A stretch of 64,000 nucleotides of DNA from contig CAJUDL010000014.1 of NCBI GenBank assembly GCA_910585285.1, positions 11,938-75,937 on the forward strand, written 5' to 3'. Position 1 is the stretch's first letter; each line of letters begins with the position of its first letter. This DNA comes from an uncultured Muribaculaceae bacterium (GTDB taxonomy: Bacteria > Bacteroidota > Bacteroidia > Bacteroidales > Muribaculaceae). The position numbers and the translations under genes were made by a program. Under the pieces are notes generated by a model, which did not search any database, was not told the origin of the DNA, and saw only the letters and a program-made list of their open reading frames with translations. Of the stretch, positions 16,582 through 25,510 are shown piece after piece.

Positions 16582-18300
16582 TTAGCTGAACCAGTAAAGT
16601 TGACCCAGCGAGAGCTCTTTTGCCGGCGGAACAGTCGCAGGATAGCCATCAACAGTAACCTCAAACGTCTCGGGATTAACTTCGATATTAGGAGTAGCGG
16701 TGTTGCGGAGCATGGACTCTTTGGTGAGCTGACGCACACCATGAACTGGATATACAATACTCTTCAATCCATAATCCTCCTTGATTCCGGCTTCTACAGC
16801 AGCTCGACTCACAAATGAGATACGTGAGTTGAACAATGCCTCTCCAAAAGCACCATACATCGGACGCATGATCTTAGGCTGCGGAGTCGTGAGCGAAGCA
16901 TTCGTATCACCCATGTTAGCCCAGTTGATAAGACCACCCTTGATCACCAGCTGAGGTTTCGTACCGAAAAATGCAGGCTCCCAAAGCACAAGATCCGCCA
17001 TTTTACCTTTCTCGATAGAACCGAGCACGTCGGAAATGCCATAACAGATAGCTGGGTTGATTGTAATCTTAGCGAGATAACGAAGCACACGGAAGTTATC
17101 GTTTGAATCTGAATCTTCGGGAAGTTTACCTCTTACCTGCTTCATATACGAAGCCATCTGGAACGTTCTCATGAACGACTCGCCTACTCGACCCATTGCT
17201 TGAGAATCGGAAGAGACCATGGAAAGAATACCCAGATCATGGAATACATTCTCAGCTGCCTGCGTCTCAGGACGCACACGGCTTTCAGCAAACGCAACAT
17301 CCGACGGAATATTCGGATTCAGATTATGACAAACCATAATCATATCGAAAAGCTCAGCCTGAGAGTTGATGCCGAATGGAAGAGTCGGGTTGGTGGACGA
17401 CGGCAACACATTCATCAGCGACGCAACCTTCAGAAGGTCGGGAGCGTGACCACCACCTGCACCTTCAGTGTGGTATGTATGGATTGTTCTTCCATCAATA
17501 GCAGCAATGCTATCCTCCACATACCCTGATTCATTCAGGGTATCTGTGTGAATAGCCACCTGCACATCATAGTTATCAGCAACCGACATACATGTGCGTA
17601 TCGCTGCCGGAGTTGCACCCCAGTCTTCATGAATCTTGAATCCGCAGGCTCCTGCCACCATCTCATTCTCGAGATTCTCGCGGCATGCGCAATTCCCTTT
17701 TCCTAAAAGACCGATATTGATTGGAAGAGCATCAAACGACTGAAGCATTCTCTTAAGATTCCATGCTCCGGAAGTAATTGTGGTCCCATTTGTTCCATCA
17801 GTAGGACCCACTCCTCCACCTACAAGAGTCGTGATACCGTTTGAAAGAGCATCATATGCCTGTTGAGGTGCACACATGTGAACGTGACCGTCAATACCGG
17901 CAGCTGTCAGAATCAGATGTTCTCCTGATATTGCATCTGTTGAAGGTCCCGTAACAAGATCAGGAGAAACACCCTGCATCACATTCGGGTTACCAGCCTT
18001 TCCTATTCCTGCAATCTTACCATCCTTAATACCCACGTCTGCCTTAACCACACCCAAAACAGGGTCAATAATGGTAACGTTAGTAATCACGAGGTCAAGA
18101 CTTCCTGCACCTGAGGAGCATTCATTAGCGAGTCCCATACCATCGCGCAGTGTCTTGCCACCGCCATAGACAGCCTCGTCACCAAATGTGCGAAGGTCTT
18201 TTTCTATCTCTACATACAGATCAGTGTTGCCGAGTCTGATTTTATCGCCCACGGTCGGACCGAAGAGCATATTGTTTTCTTGTCTTGATATAGTAGCCAT
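16582..18300 (-). CDS. ureC: Urease catalytic subunit alpha UreC
   Basis: Hydrolyses urea to ammonia and carbamate with a di-nickel centre, in the cytoplasm. The 572-residue length is standard. Visible active-site elements are the two His of GIDGHVHMCAPQQ (about 134-141), the carbamylated Lys in FKIHEDWG (about 218-225), IHTDTLNESG, the flap MVCHN with its Cys-His pair and the nickel ligand Asp in SSDSQAMGR. All catalytic residues are present, so the enzyme should be active if nickel is supplied. It follows ureB by 6 nt. Confidence 0.98.
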   Translation of the reverse strand: MATISRQENNMLFGPTVGDKIRLGNTDLYVEIEKDLRTFGDEAVYGGGKTLRDGMGLANECSSGAGSLDLVITNVTIIDPVLGVVKADVGIKDGKIAGIGKAGNPNVMQGVSPDLVTGPSTDAISGEHLILTAAGIDGHVHMCAPQQAYDALSNGITTLVGGGVGPTDGTNGTTITSGAWNLKRMLQSFDALPINIGLLGKGNCACRENLENEMVAGACGFKIHEDWGATPAAIRTCMSVADNYDVQVAIHTDTLNESGYVEDSIAAIDGRTIHTYHTEGAGGGHAPDLLKVASLMNVLPSSTNPTLPFGINSQAELFDMIMVCHNLNPNIPSDVAFAESRVRPETQAAENVFHDLGILSMVSSDSQAMGRVGESFMRTFQMASYMKQVRGKLPEDSDSNDNFRVLRYLAKITINPAICYGISDVLGSIEKGKMADLVLWEPAFFGTKPQLVIKGGLINWANMGDTNASLTTPQPKIMRPMYGAFGEALFNSRISFVSRAAVEAGIKEDYGLKSIVYPVHGVRQLTKESMLRNTATPNIEVNPETFEVTVDGYPATVPPAKELSLGQLYWFS

Positions 18301-18306
18301 GGCGGA

Positions 18307-18855
18307 TTATTTTTTTATTTCGTTATCTGTATATTCTGCTTCTGCCTCCTCTTCGGAAACAGTCTTGTAACCATATTCTCCAAGACGACGGATAGCTTCC
18401 GTGCGTTTCGGATAATATGTCGGAGTATCCTCAAGACCTGTATAGCCGTTAACCAGATCATCAAAACCGATCACCCTGCGCTTGCCGGCATACGCCACAA
18501 CTTCCACTTCCTTTTCCTCCCCCGGTTCAAAGCGAATGGCAGTAGTAGCCGGAATGTTGAGATGACATCCGTAAGCTTTCGGACGGTCAAACTCAAGATA
18601 ACGATTTGTCTCAAAAAAATGAAAATGAGAACCAACCTGAATCGGGCGGTCACCAGTGTTGCGCACAACGAGTTTGGCTGTGCGGCGATTTGCATTATAC
18701 TCGATGGGGGTGTCGGCGAGAATCACCCCGCCTACGGGAACATAATCCTTTGGTGTAAATCCAGGAGTATTGGGATAAGCGATATCCGGTTTTCCGGGGA
18801 ATATTCCATCAGGCTGTGAATAAGTTTCCTGAGGTGTGTTTTTATTTGGATCCAT
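18307..18855 (-). CDS. ureB: Urease subunit beta UreB, N-terminally extended
   Basis: The beta subunit packs against UreC. The core domain (about residues 40-140) has YVPVGGVI, the NTGDRPIQVGSHFHFFETN block and the AGKRRVIGF end. At 182 residues the protein is longer than the usual 100-120, with an extra Pro-rich N-terminus of about 38 residues and an acidic C-terminal tail after the core. It is encoded separately from ureA, which lies 20 nt upstream, as in most bacteria other than Helicobacter. Confidence 0.95.
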   Translation of the reverse strand: MDPNKNTPQETYSQPDGIFPGKPDIAYPNTPGFTPKDYVPVGGVILADTPIEYNANRRTAKLVVRNTGDRPIQVGSHFHFFETNRYLEFDRPKAYGCHLNIPATTAIRFEPGEEKEVEVVAYAGKRRVIGFDDLVNGYTGLEDTPTYYPKRTEAIRRLGEYGYKTVSEEEAEAEYTDNEIKK

Positions 18856-18875
18856 AGTATTATCTTTTTAATTAT

Positions 18876-19178
18876 TTATTTGATAGGATGGTGGATTGAG
18901 ATCAGTCGCGAACCGTCGGTGAAGACTGCCTCTACCTGTAACAGCGAGATCATATCCGCCACTCCCGGCATAACCTGATCTTTTGTAAGCACCTGTGAGG
19001 CGTCATGCATGACTTCTTCAACTGTCTTTCCCTCTCTTGCTCCCTCAAGAGCCGAGCTTGTGATATAGGCTACAGCCTCGGGATAATTCAACTTAAGACC
19101 TTTCTGCAGACGTCGCTCAGCGATCATGCCAACCATCAGAAGGGTAAGTTTGTCTTGCTCTTTGGGTGTGAAATGCAT
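18876..19178 (-). CDS. ureA: Urease subunit gamma UreA
   Basis: A 100-residue gamma subunit, full length, with the typical start MHFTPKEQDKL, the LNYPEAVAYI segment (about 30-39), EGAREGKTV and the C-terminal VEAVFTDGSRLISIHHP. First gene of the urease cluster. In the 169 nt upstream I find no clear TTTG/TAnnTTTG promoter and no urea-, nickel- or nitrogen-responsive site that I can name. Confidence 0.97.
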   Translation of the reverse strand: MHFTPKEQDKLTLLMVGMIAERRLQKGLKLNYPEAVAYITSSALEGAREGKTVEEVMHDASQVLTKDQVMPGVADMISLLQVEAVFTDGSRLISIHHPIK

Positions 19179-19347
19179 AATAATCTAAATTTTGATAAGG
19201 TTCAATCTATTCTTTATGACGCTCCTGACGTATCAGACTCGCCATCATTAACATTTATTAAGTAAACAACATTTTACGCATGAAAGTTTACCTAAATTAA
19301 TGCAACATCTTTTATTTATAATACTTCCAAATTAGAAATAGAAAGTG

Positions 19348-20355
19348 CTAAAATCTATGATTGCGCGACACCACAACATAATACAGCGTATAGAGTCCGA
19401 GCAAAACAAGGGTAAGCGAAACCGTGCTCCAGATCACAAGCGAGAAAGCAGCTCCATCTGCATTCGCTATTCCGAAAAGCGACAAAGCAAACATCACGGC
19501 AAGATTCCACGGACCAAGTCCTCCATTACTTGGAATCGCAATACTCATTGAGCCGAATACAAAAGCTATGAGTCCTGGCAGCAATCCCCATGCCATGCCG
19601 GATTCAGCCATAAGATGGCGTGTAAAAGGAAATGCAAGAAAGCCTATATATGTTTCAAGATAATAACACACCCAAATGCCCAATGTCAACCAGAGATAAG
19701 CCCAGCGCCCCTTCATGGTAAAAAGGACTTTGAAGCCCAGCCATATTCTTTTAAGAGAAACAATAAGCTTCTGCTCCCATGCTGTTTTTCTGAAAACATA
19801 AAACAATGCTATCCCGGAAGCGAGGACTGCGAATATGCTTATCCAAAAATATGGATCGGAGACCATATGCAGCAATTTCTTGCCTACAGAATAATGATCC
19901 AAAAACGCAATAATATAGGAATGTCCTACGACAAGCGCAAGAATCAGGAGCAAGACCACTACCACAGCATCCGAAATGCGATCTCCTATATCGGTGCCAA
20001 GAACAGTTGATATCGGTTTATTCTGACGCTTTGCAATATACACAATTCGCCATGCCTCTCCCATATAGGGAACAAGTAGATTCAAGGCATACGCTCCGAA
20101 AATTGAACAGCAAAGCGACATTGTCGGCACATTGCCTATGCCTGCGGCTCTAAGCTGATAGCCCCAGCGGATTCCACGGATGCAATGCGACAACACAACT
20201 ATCACCATCACGACAAGGAGCCATCGGTAATCCACATTTCCACGTATAATGGTCATTACCTGCTGGAAATTGACTTTTCTGAAAAGCCACCATATCAGAA
20301 GCACAGAAAAGACCAATGGAATCAAGAATTTCAATATTTTCTTCACCCTCTCCAT
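19348..20355 (-). CDS. Lysylphosphatidylglycerol synthase-type transmembrane protein (UPF0104)
   Basis: A 335-residue integral membrane protein with about eight hydrophobic segments. It resembles the membrane (flippase-like) half of MprF/AglD and the stand-alone UPF0104 proteins, with the conserved RGIRWGYQLRA, EAWRIVYIAK and SNGGLGPWNLA segments. It lacks the cytoplasmic aminoacyl-transferase half of MprF, so lysine transfer is not expected. Lipid or lipid-linked sugar transport is the usual guess for stand-alone forms. It lies 43 nt downstream of the small membrane protein gene. Confidence 0.8.
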   Translation of the reverse strand: MERVKKILKFLIPLVFSVLLIWWLFRKVNFQQVMTIIRGNVDYRWLLVVMVIVVLSHCIRGIRWGYQLRAAGIGNVPTMSLCCSIFGAYALNLLVPYMGEAWRIVYIAKRQNKPISTVLGTDIGDRISDAVVVVLLLILALVVGHSYIIAFLDHYSVGKKLLHMVSDPYFWISIFAVLASGIALFYVFRKTAWEQKLIVSLKRIWLGFKVLFTMKGRWAYLWLTLGIWVCYYLETYIGFLAFPFTRHLMAESGMAWGLLPGLIAFVFGSMSIAIPSNGGLGPWNLAVMFALSLFGIANADGAAFSLVIWSTVSLTLVLLGLYTLYYVVVSRNHRF

Positions 20356-20397
20356 CTTGCCTTTTCTTTTATAATTTTGGAAACAGTTTAGTTGCTG

Positions 20398-20610
20398 CTA
20401 TCTTCTGTTCAGTTTCTCCTTTCGTGTTCCTTCAAGAAATTCATGAAATATGCTGCGTTTGGAAATCACCTCCTCGCGGTTATCAACCTCATCCCTCAAC
20501 TTGTCGATGTCGGAGGCATCCGTGTCAAAACTTCCGTTTGACAGATGACCGATTCCAAGAAGAATCACGACCATCGCAAGCATGAGCATAACCACAAGTA
20601 TTATTTTCAT
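20398..20610 (-). CDS. Small single-pass membrane protein, function unknown
   Basis: A 70-residue protein starting at the ATG at 20610 (an ATG at 20619 is in frame but adds only three residues). Residues 3-22 form a hydrophobic helix, and the rest is charged (DIDKLRDEVDN, KRSIFHEFLEGTRKEKLNRR). I do not recognise the family. It lies between a strong hairpin on its upstream side and the UPF0104 gene on its downstream side, and is probably co-transcribed with the latter. Confidence 0.55.
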   Translation of the reverse strand: MKIILVVMLMLAMVVILLGIGHLSNGSFDTDASDIDKLRDEVDNREEVISKRSIFHEFLEGTRKEKLNRR

Positions 20611-20620
20611 TATAGCCATA

Positions 20621-20680
20621 AAAGATTGTTATCAATATAGAAGACGATGAATGCCGCCTTCTATATTGATAACAATCTTT
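20621..20680 (-). terminator. Long perfect hairpin after the acyl-CoA synthetase gene
   Basis: Perfect 23-bp inverted repeats (20621-20643 and 20658-20680) around a 14-nt loop. It ends 10 nt before the start of the small membrane protein gene. It probably terminates the acyl-CoA synthetase transcript, but its T-tract is weak and the stem is unusually long. Confidence 0.6.
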
Positions 20681-20733
20681 GTCTCGTATTGCTCACTCGA
20701 GACATAAAAATCTTATCAACTACCTAATTTCCA

Positions 20734-22407
20734 TCAACTTGCATGAGCACGCGGATTCGCCTGACTCGAACGGATCTCCACGCGGCGTATCTTGCCGCTG
20801 ATGGTTTTCGGAAGTTCGTCAACAAATTCTATCTGGCGCGGATACTTATAAGGCGCAGTGGTATGTTTCACATGATCCTGCAATTCTTTCACTAAGTCGT
20901 CGCCTATTTTATCTTTCCATTCATCGGCAAGAACGATGGTTGCTTTCACAATCTGTCCGCGAATAGGATCCGGCACACCGGTGATCGCACATTCTACAAC
21001 AGCCGGATGGGTCATCAAAGAGCTTTCCACCTCAAACGGACCAATACGATATCCTGATGATTTTATCACGTCGTCAGCCCTGCCTACAAACCAGAAATAT
21101 CCATCTTCATCGCGAGTTGCAACATCGCCCGTGTGGTACACTCCGTTGGAATGTGCCTGACGTGTGAGCTCCGGATCATAAAGATATTCCCGGAACAATC
21201 CCAACGGACGCCGGCGATTTGTATATATTACAATCTCACCCTGTTCACCTGGTTTACAACTTTCTCCATCGGCATTGATAAGATCTATGTCGTATTCCGG
21301 ATTGGGCACACCCATTGAGCCAGGCTTCGCCACCATCCAAGGGAAAGTGCCTATAGTCAGCGTGGTCTCCGTCTGACCGAAAGCCTCTTTGATATCAAGA
21401 CCTGTAAGTTCTTTCCATTTCTCAAATACACTCGGATTCATTGCCTCGCCGGCAGTGGTGCAGTAGCGCAATGATGAAAGATCATATTTTGATACATCCT
21501 CAAGAATCAGGAAACGATAAACGGTAGGAGGTGCGCAAAAGGATGTGATGTTGTATTTTTCGAATATTCCAAGCAAATCTGAAGGATGGAACCTGTCGAA
21601 ATCATATACAAATACATTCGCGCCGGAAAACCATTGCCCGTAGAGTTTTCCCCACACTGCTTTTCCCCAGCCCGTGTCGGCAAGAGTGAGATGCAGAGAT
21701 GTCTCATCAAGATTATGCCAGTATTTTCCAGTCACAATATGCCCAAGAGGATATAGGAAATCATGAGCAACCATTTTCGGTTCGCCGGTTGTGCCCGAGG
21801 TGAAATATAGCAGTGAAAGATCTTCATTCCGATTCGGAAGTAACGGACGATGGAACGGTTTGGCACTCTCCATGCCGGAATCGAAATCGTACCAACCTTC
21901 TGGAACAAGCGGACCTGTGGATATGCAGCTCTCTACAGTGGGACACTTAGACAATGCTTTCTGAATATGTTCTATTACTATTTCATCGCCCACCGCCACT
22001 ATGGCTTTAATTTTTGCAGCATTGCAACGATACACAATATCCTTCTCGGTGAGTAGATGCGTGGCAGGAATGCAGATTGCTCCCAACTTATGCAAAGCAA
22101 GAATAGAGAACCAGAACTGATAACGACGCTTCAGTATTAACATCACTTTGTCGCCCTTGCCGATTCCAAGACTCTGGAAAAACGAAGCCGTCTTATCTGA
22201 TGCCTCTTTCATATCAGCAAACGAAAACTGACGTTCGTCACCCCTTTCATTGGTCCAAAGTAAAGCCGGTTTATCGGGATCCTCCTCAGCCCATTTATCA
22301 ACAACATCATATGCGAAATTGAAATTCTCAGGCACTTCAACATGATAGTTAGCCCTGAAATCCTCAAGCGAATCAAAATCGCTTTTTTTCAAAAAACGTT
22401 CAACCAT
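20734..22407 (-). CDS. Acyl-CoA synthetase (AMP-forming, medium-chain/acetyl-CoA synthetase-like)
   Basis: Activates a carboxylic acid to its CoA thioester through an acyl-adenylate. The 557-residue protein has the P-loop-like YFTSGTTGEPKM motif (about 196-207), the A5 EAFGQTETT motif (about 340-348), the hinge YHTGDVATRDEDGYFWFVGRADDVIKSSGYRIGPFEVE region and the catalytic Lys in PKTISGKIRR near the C-terminus. It most resembles the medium-chain/short-chain group common in Bacteroidales. The exact acid is not readable. It is separated by 270 nt and a terminator from lpdA. Confidence 0.88.
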   Translation of the reverse strand: MVERFLKKSDFDSLEDFRANYHVEVPENFNFAYDVVDKWAEEDPDKPALLWTNERGDERQFSFADMKEASDKTASFFQSLGIGKGDKVMLILKRRYQFWFSILALHKLGAICIPATHLLTEKDIVYRCNAAKIKAIVAVGDEIVIEHIQKALSKCPTVESCISTGPLVPEGWYDFDSGMESAKPFHRPLLPNRNEDLSLLYFTSGTTGEPKMVAHDFLYPLGHIVTGKYWHNLDETSLHLTLADTGWGKAVWGKLYGQWFSGANVFVYDFDRFHPSDLLGIFEKYNITSFCAPPTVYRFLILEDVSKYDLSSLRYCTTAGEAMNPSVFEKWKELTGLDIKEAFGQTETTLTIGTFPWMVAKPGSMGVPNPEYDIDLINADGESCKPGEQGEIVIYTNRRRPLGLFREYLYDPELTRQAHSNGVYHTGDVATRDEDGYFWFVGRADDVIKSSGYRIGPFEVESSLMTHPAVVECAITGVPDPIRGQIVKATIVLADEWKDKIGDDLVKELQDHVKHTTAPYKYPRQIEFVDELPKTISGKIRRVEIRSSQANPRAHAS

Positions 22408-22610
22408 AATTCCAACCTTAATTTACGCTGTTTTATTCTTTTTTGAGGGTATATTTAATCATAAGAAAAGTAAACATACTCTGAGATCACGAAACATTAT
22501 AGCAACAGTGTTTTTTGTGAAATCTCATTTAAGCAAACGGGTGTTTAGCTCTTGCGGTTCACAAAATTCTAAAATATTTTTCAAATATCCAAACAATTGA
22601 TAATAAAAAG

Positions 22611-22653
22611 ATAAAACACTGCGCACTCTGTTAAAGAGTGCGCAATGTTTTAT
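22611..22653 (-). terminator. Terminator of the glycine cleavage operon
   Basis: A 19-bp stem (22611-22629 with 22635-22653, one mismatch) centred on the match gcgcactct / agagtgcgc, with T-rich flank on the minus strand. It lies 27 nt after the lpdA stop codon. Confidence 0.8.
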
Positions 22654-22680
22654 TCACATTGCTTTTTAAAGTGTGCAATT

Positions 22681-24030
22681 TTAGATGTGGGCTGCAGTGA
22701 GAAGGATTTCGCTGAGCGTAGGATGACCGAACACAATCTCACGGATTGATTCAGCAGTTGCATTGGCATTCATAAGATCCACCGCCTCCTGCGCAAGCAG
22801 CGCTGCATCTGCACCCATGATATGCGCGCCAAGCAACCTGTGTGTTCCCTTATCGAAAATCAATTTGCAAAGGCCTTCGCTCTCACCCATGGCAAGCGCT
22901 TTCCCATTGGCGCGATAGAAACTTTTACCACACACGATCTCCATGCCGCGTGCCTTGCATTCCTCTTCCGTTAAGCCTGCCATGCCACATTCGGGCGTGG
23001 TGAAAACAGCTGAAGGTATAATATCAAATCTAATATTATCAATCTTGCCATCTATTGCATTCAAGGCTCGCTGTCCCTGGAAAGAAGCCACATGCGCAAG
23101 CATCATACGTGCATTCACATCCCCGATGGCATATATATGCTTCACATTTGTGCGCATATTGTCATCTACAGGAATACCCTTGGGAGAATATTCCACACCT
23201 GTCGCCTCAAGGTCAAGTCCTTCAACCCGCGGCGCACGACCTACTGCCATCAACAGATCGGAACTTACCACAGTCTGTTCCTTCCCTTTTGCCTCATAAG
23301 TCACGACAACCTCATAATCTTCATTCTGTTCGATTTTCTTGGCAGCCGCACCGGTTATGATCTCCACGCCTCTTTTCGACAAGGTCTGCTTCAAACGCTT
23401 CGCTATGTCTGAATCAAAAGGTGGCAGAATCTGTTTCATAAACTCGATAACGGTGACTTTCGAACCAAGTCCTGCAAAAATCGATGCGAACTCCATGCCG
23501 ATCACCCCTCCACCAATGATGGTAAGAGAAGCAGGTATGTATTCGATATTCAGCATATCGGTCGAATCCTTCACGCATTCGAGATCATGACCGGGAATAG
23601 GCAACGATTTCGAGACGCTTCCGGTGGCGATTATGATATTGTCGGCGGTATACTCCTCATCTCCGGCAACCACTGTGTGGTCATCCTTGAATTTAGCCAT
23701 AGCGTCCACCACGTTAACCTTTGCCTGTTTCAGCATTACAGCAATTCCATCGCGAAGCTGGTCGGTGACTTCACGTTTACGTGAGATTATTTTATTGAAG
23801 TCGACAGAGAAAGAGAAATCCTCAATACCGAATTTGTCTGACTCTTTGAACTGCATCACCATCTCAGAGTCACGACAAAGGCATTTCGTCGGTATGCATC
23901 CTTCGTTGAGGCATGTTCCACCGAGAGCACCGCCATTGAAAAGAGTCACGGTTTTGCCACGGTGTGCCGCACCCAGGGCGGTTTCATACCCCCCGGGTCC
24001 GGCTCCTATTATTATAAGATCGCTATGCAT
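22681..24030 (-). CDS. lpdA: Dihydrolipoyl dehydrogenase (glycine cleavage L protein)
   Basis: Re-oxidises the dihydrolipoyl group of GcvH with NAD+. The 449-residue flavoprotein has the FAD motif IIGAGPGGYE (residues 6-15), the redox disulfide GGTCLNEGCIPTK (about 37-49), the NAD-binding GGGVIGMEFA (about 169-178) and the C-terminal catalytic HPTLSE. Its start overlaps the gcvPB stop by 8 nt, so this copy is dedicated to the glycine cleavage system. Confidence 0.95.
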   Translation of the reverse strand: MHSDLIIIGAGPGGYETALGAAHRGKTVTLFNGGALGGTCLNEGCIPTKCLCRDSEMVMQFKESDKFGIEDFSFSVDFNKIISRKREVTDQLRDGIAVMLKQAKVNVVDAMAKFKDDHTVVAGDEEYTADNIIIATGSVSKSLPIPGHDLECVKDSTDMLNIEYIPASLTIIGGGVIGMEFASIFAGLGSKVTVIEFMKQILPPFDSDIAKRLKQTLSKRGVEIITGAAAKKIEQNEDYEVVVTYEAKGKEQTVVSSDLLMAVGRAPRVEGLDLEATGVEYSPKGIPVDDNMRTNVKHIYAIGDVNARMMLAHVASFQGQRALNAIDGKIDNIRFDIIPSAVFTTPECGMAGLTEEECKARGMEIVCGKSFYRANGKALAMGESEGLCKLIFDKGTHRLLGAHIMGADAALLAQEAVDLMNANATAESIREIVFGHPTLSEILLTAAHI

Positions 24031-25498
24031 CTTGATCAGCTTTCAGTTGACGATAAGAAAGAATCGGTTTCTTTGCAGCCGTTGTTTCATCAGGATGAGA
24101 GATAGCTGTTGTGAGAGGTGCATTCTTCACATTGTCGGGATTCTCACGCGCCTCTTTCGCAACCTTGTGCATCACCTCGATAAACTCGTCAAGAGTTTCA
24201 AGACTCTCGGTCTCGGTCGGCTCAATCATCATTGACTCATGGAAAAGCAACGGGAAATAAATCGTAGGTGCATGGAAACCATAGTCAAGCAGACGTTTTG
24301 CGACATTGAGCGTTGTTACCCCTGTGGATTTATCCTTCAGACCATCAAATACAAACTCATGCTTGCAGGCACCTTCGATGGGAAGCAGATAATCATCCTT
24401 AAGCGATTCCTTAATGTAATTGGCATTAAGGGTTGCCATAGGACCGACATTTTTGAGATTCTCCTTTCCAAGACTGAGGATATAGGCATACGCCTTCATC
24501 ATCACGCCGAAATTGCCGAGGAAAGAGCTGACGCTACCGAGACTCTTGTCGGTTTTTCCGACAATATGAAATTTACCATCTGCATCTTTTACCACTCTCG
24601 GAGCGGGAAGAAGATCCACGAGATGAGCAGCTACTCCTACGGGACCCGAACCGGGACCCCCGCCCCCATGAGGAGTGGAGAAGGTCTTGTGAAGATTGAT
24701 ATGCATGATATCAAAACCCATATCGCCGGGGCGAACCTTGCCGAGCAAAGGATTCAGATTGGCTCCGTCATAATATAGAAGACCTCCGGCATCGTGCACA
24801 AGTTTGGCAATCTCTAAGATTTCCGTCTCGAACATGCCGAGAGTATTGGGGTTAGTCATCATGATTCCGGCAACAGTCTCATCGAGTAAAGGCTTGAGAT
24901 CCTCAACATCGATAGAGCCATTGGGTTTGGATTTCACTTCCACGACCTCAAGACCGGCTACCATTGCCGACGCAGGATTGGTTCCGTGTGCTGAATTCGG
25001 CACAATCACCTTGGTGCGTTTGTTGTCACCACGAGTGATATGATACTGACGCATCACCATAAGTCCTGTCAGCTCACCATGCGCACCTGCATAAGGATTG
25101 AGTGTGAACTCTGCCAGACCGGCAATATTGGCGAGAGCCTGCTGCAGATTATAATAAAGTTCCAACGCTCCCTGTGCCGATGCCTCGCTCTGAAGAGGAT
25201 GAAGGGCAGCAAACTCCGGCAACGCGGCAACCTCCTCGTTGATCTTGGGATTATATTTCATCGTGCAGCTTCCCAAGGGATAGAAACCTGTGTCAACCCC
25301 GAAGTTCTTATTGGAGAGGTTTGTGTAATGTCTCACAACATCCAGCTCACTAACCTCCGGAAGCTCCGGTTTATCCTTGCGGAGAAGAGCCGTGGAGATA
25401 GCTGCGAGACCGTCTGTATCGTATCCGTTGGCAGGAAGTTCATAACCCTTGCGTCCGGGACGCGACACTTCAAATATCAACTTATCGTAATATTTCAT
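24023..25498 (-). CDS. gcvPB: Glycine dehydrogenase (decarboxylating) subunit 2, P protein
   Basis: The PLP-carrying half of the split P protein, which decarboxylates glycine and passes the aminomethyl group to lipoyl-GcvH. The 491 residues include the PLP-lysine segment INLHKTFSTPHGGGGPGSGP (about residues 267-286), FYPLGSCTMKYNP and PNSAHGTNPASA. The split arrangement (with gcvPA) is that of Firmicutes, archaea and some Bacteroidetes; other bacteria have one fused gcvP. It follows gcvPA by 12 nt. Confidence 0.96.
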   Translation of the reverse strand: MKYYDKLIFEVSRPGRKGYELPANGYDTDGLAAISTALLRKDKPELPEVSELDVVRHYTNLSNKNFGVDTGFYPLGSCTMKYNPKINEEVAALPEFAALHPLQSEASAQGALELYYNLQQALANIAGLAEFTLNPYAGAHGELTGLMVMRQYHITRGDNKRTKVIVPNSAHGTNPASAMVAGLEVVEVKSKPNGSIDVEDLKPLLDETVAGIMMTNPNTLGMFETEILEIAKLVHDAGGLLYYDGANLNPLLGKVRPGDMGFDIMHINLHKTFSTPHGGGGPGSGPVGVAAHLVDLLPAPRVVKDADGKFHIVGKTDKSLGSVSSFLGNFGVMMKAYAYILSLGKENLKNVGPMATLNANYIKESLKDDYLLPIEGACKHEFVFDGLKDKSTGVTTLNVAKRLLDYGFHAPTIYFPLLFHESMMIEPTETESLETLDEFIEVMHKVAKEARENPDNVKNAPLTTAISHPDETTAAKKPILSYRQLKADQDA

Positions 25499-25510
25499 CT
25501 TTACTTCCTC

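Noticed and set aside
18450..18855. ureA-ureB fusion as in Helicobacter
   Set aside because: ureA and ureB are separate frames with a 20-nt gap and their own start and stop codons; the extension on ureB is not gamma-subunit sequence.
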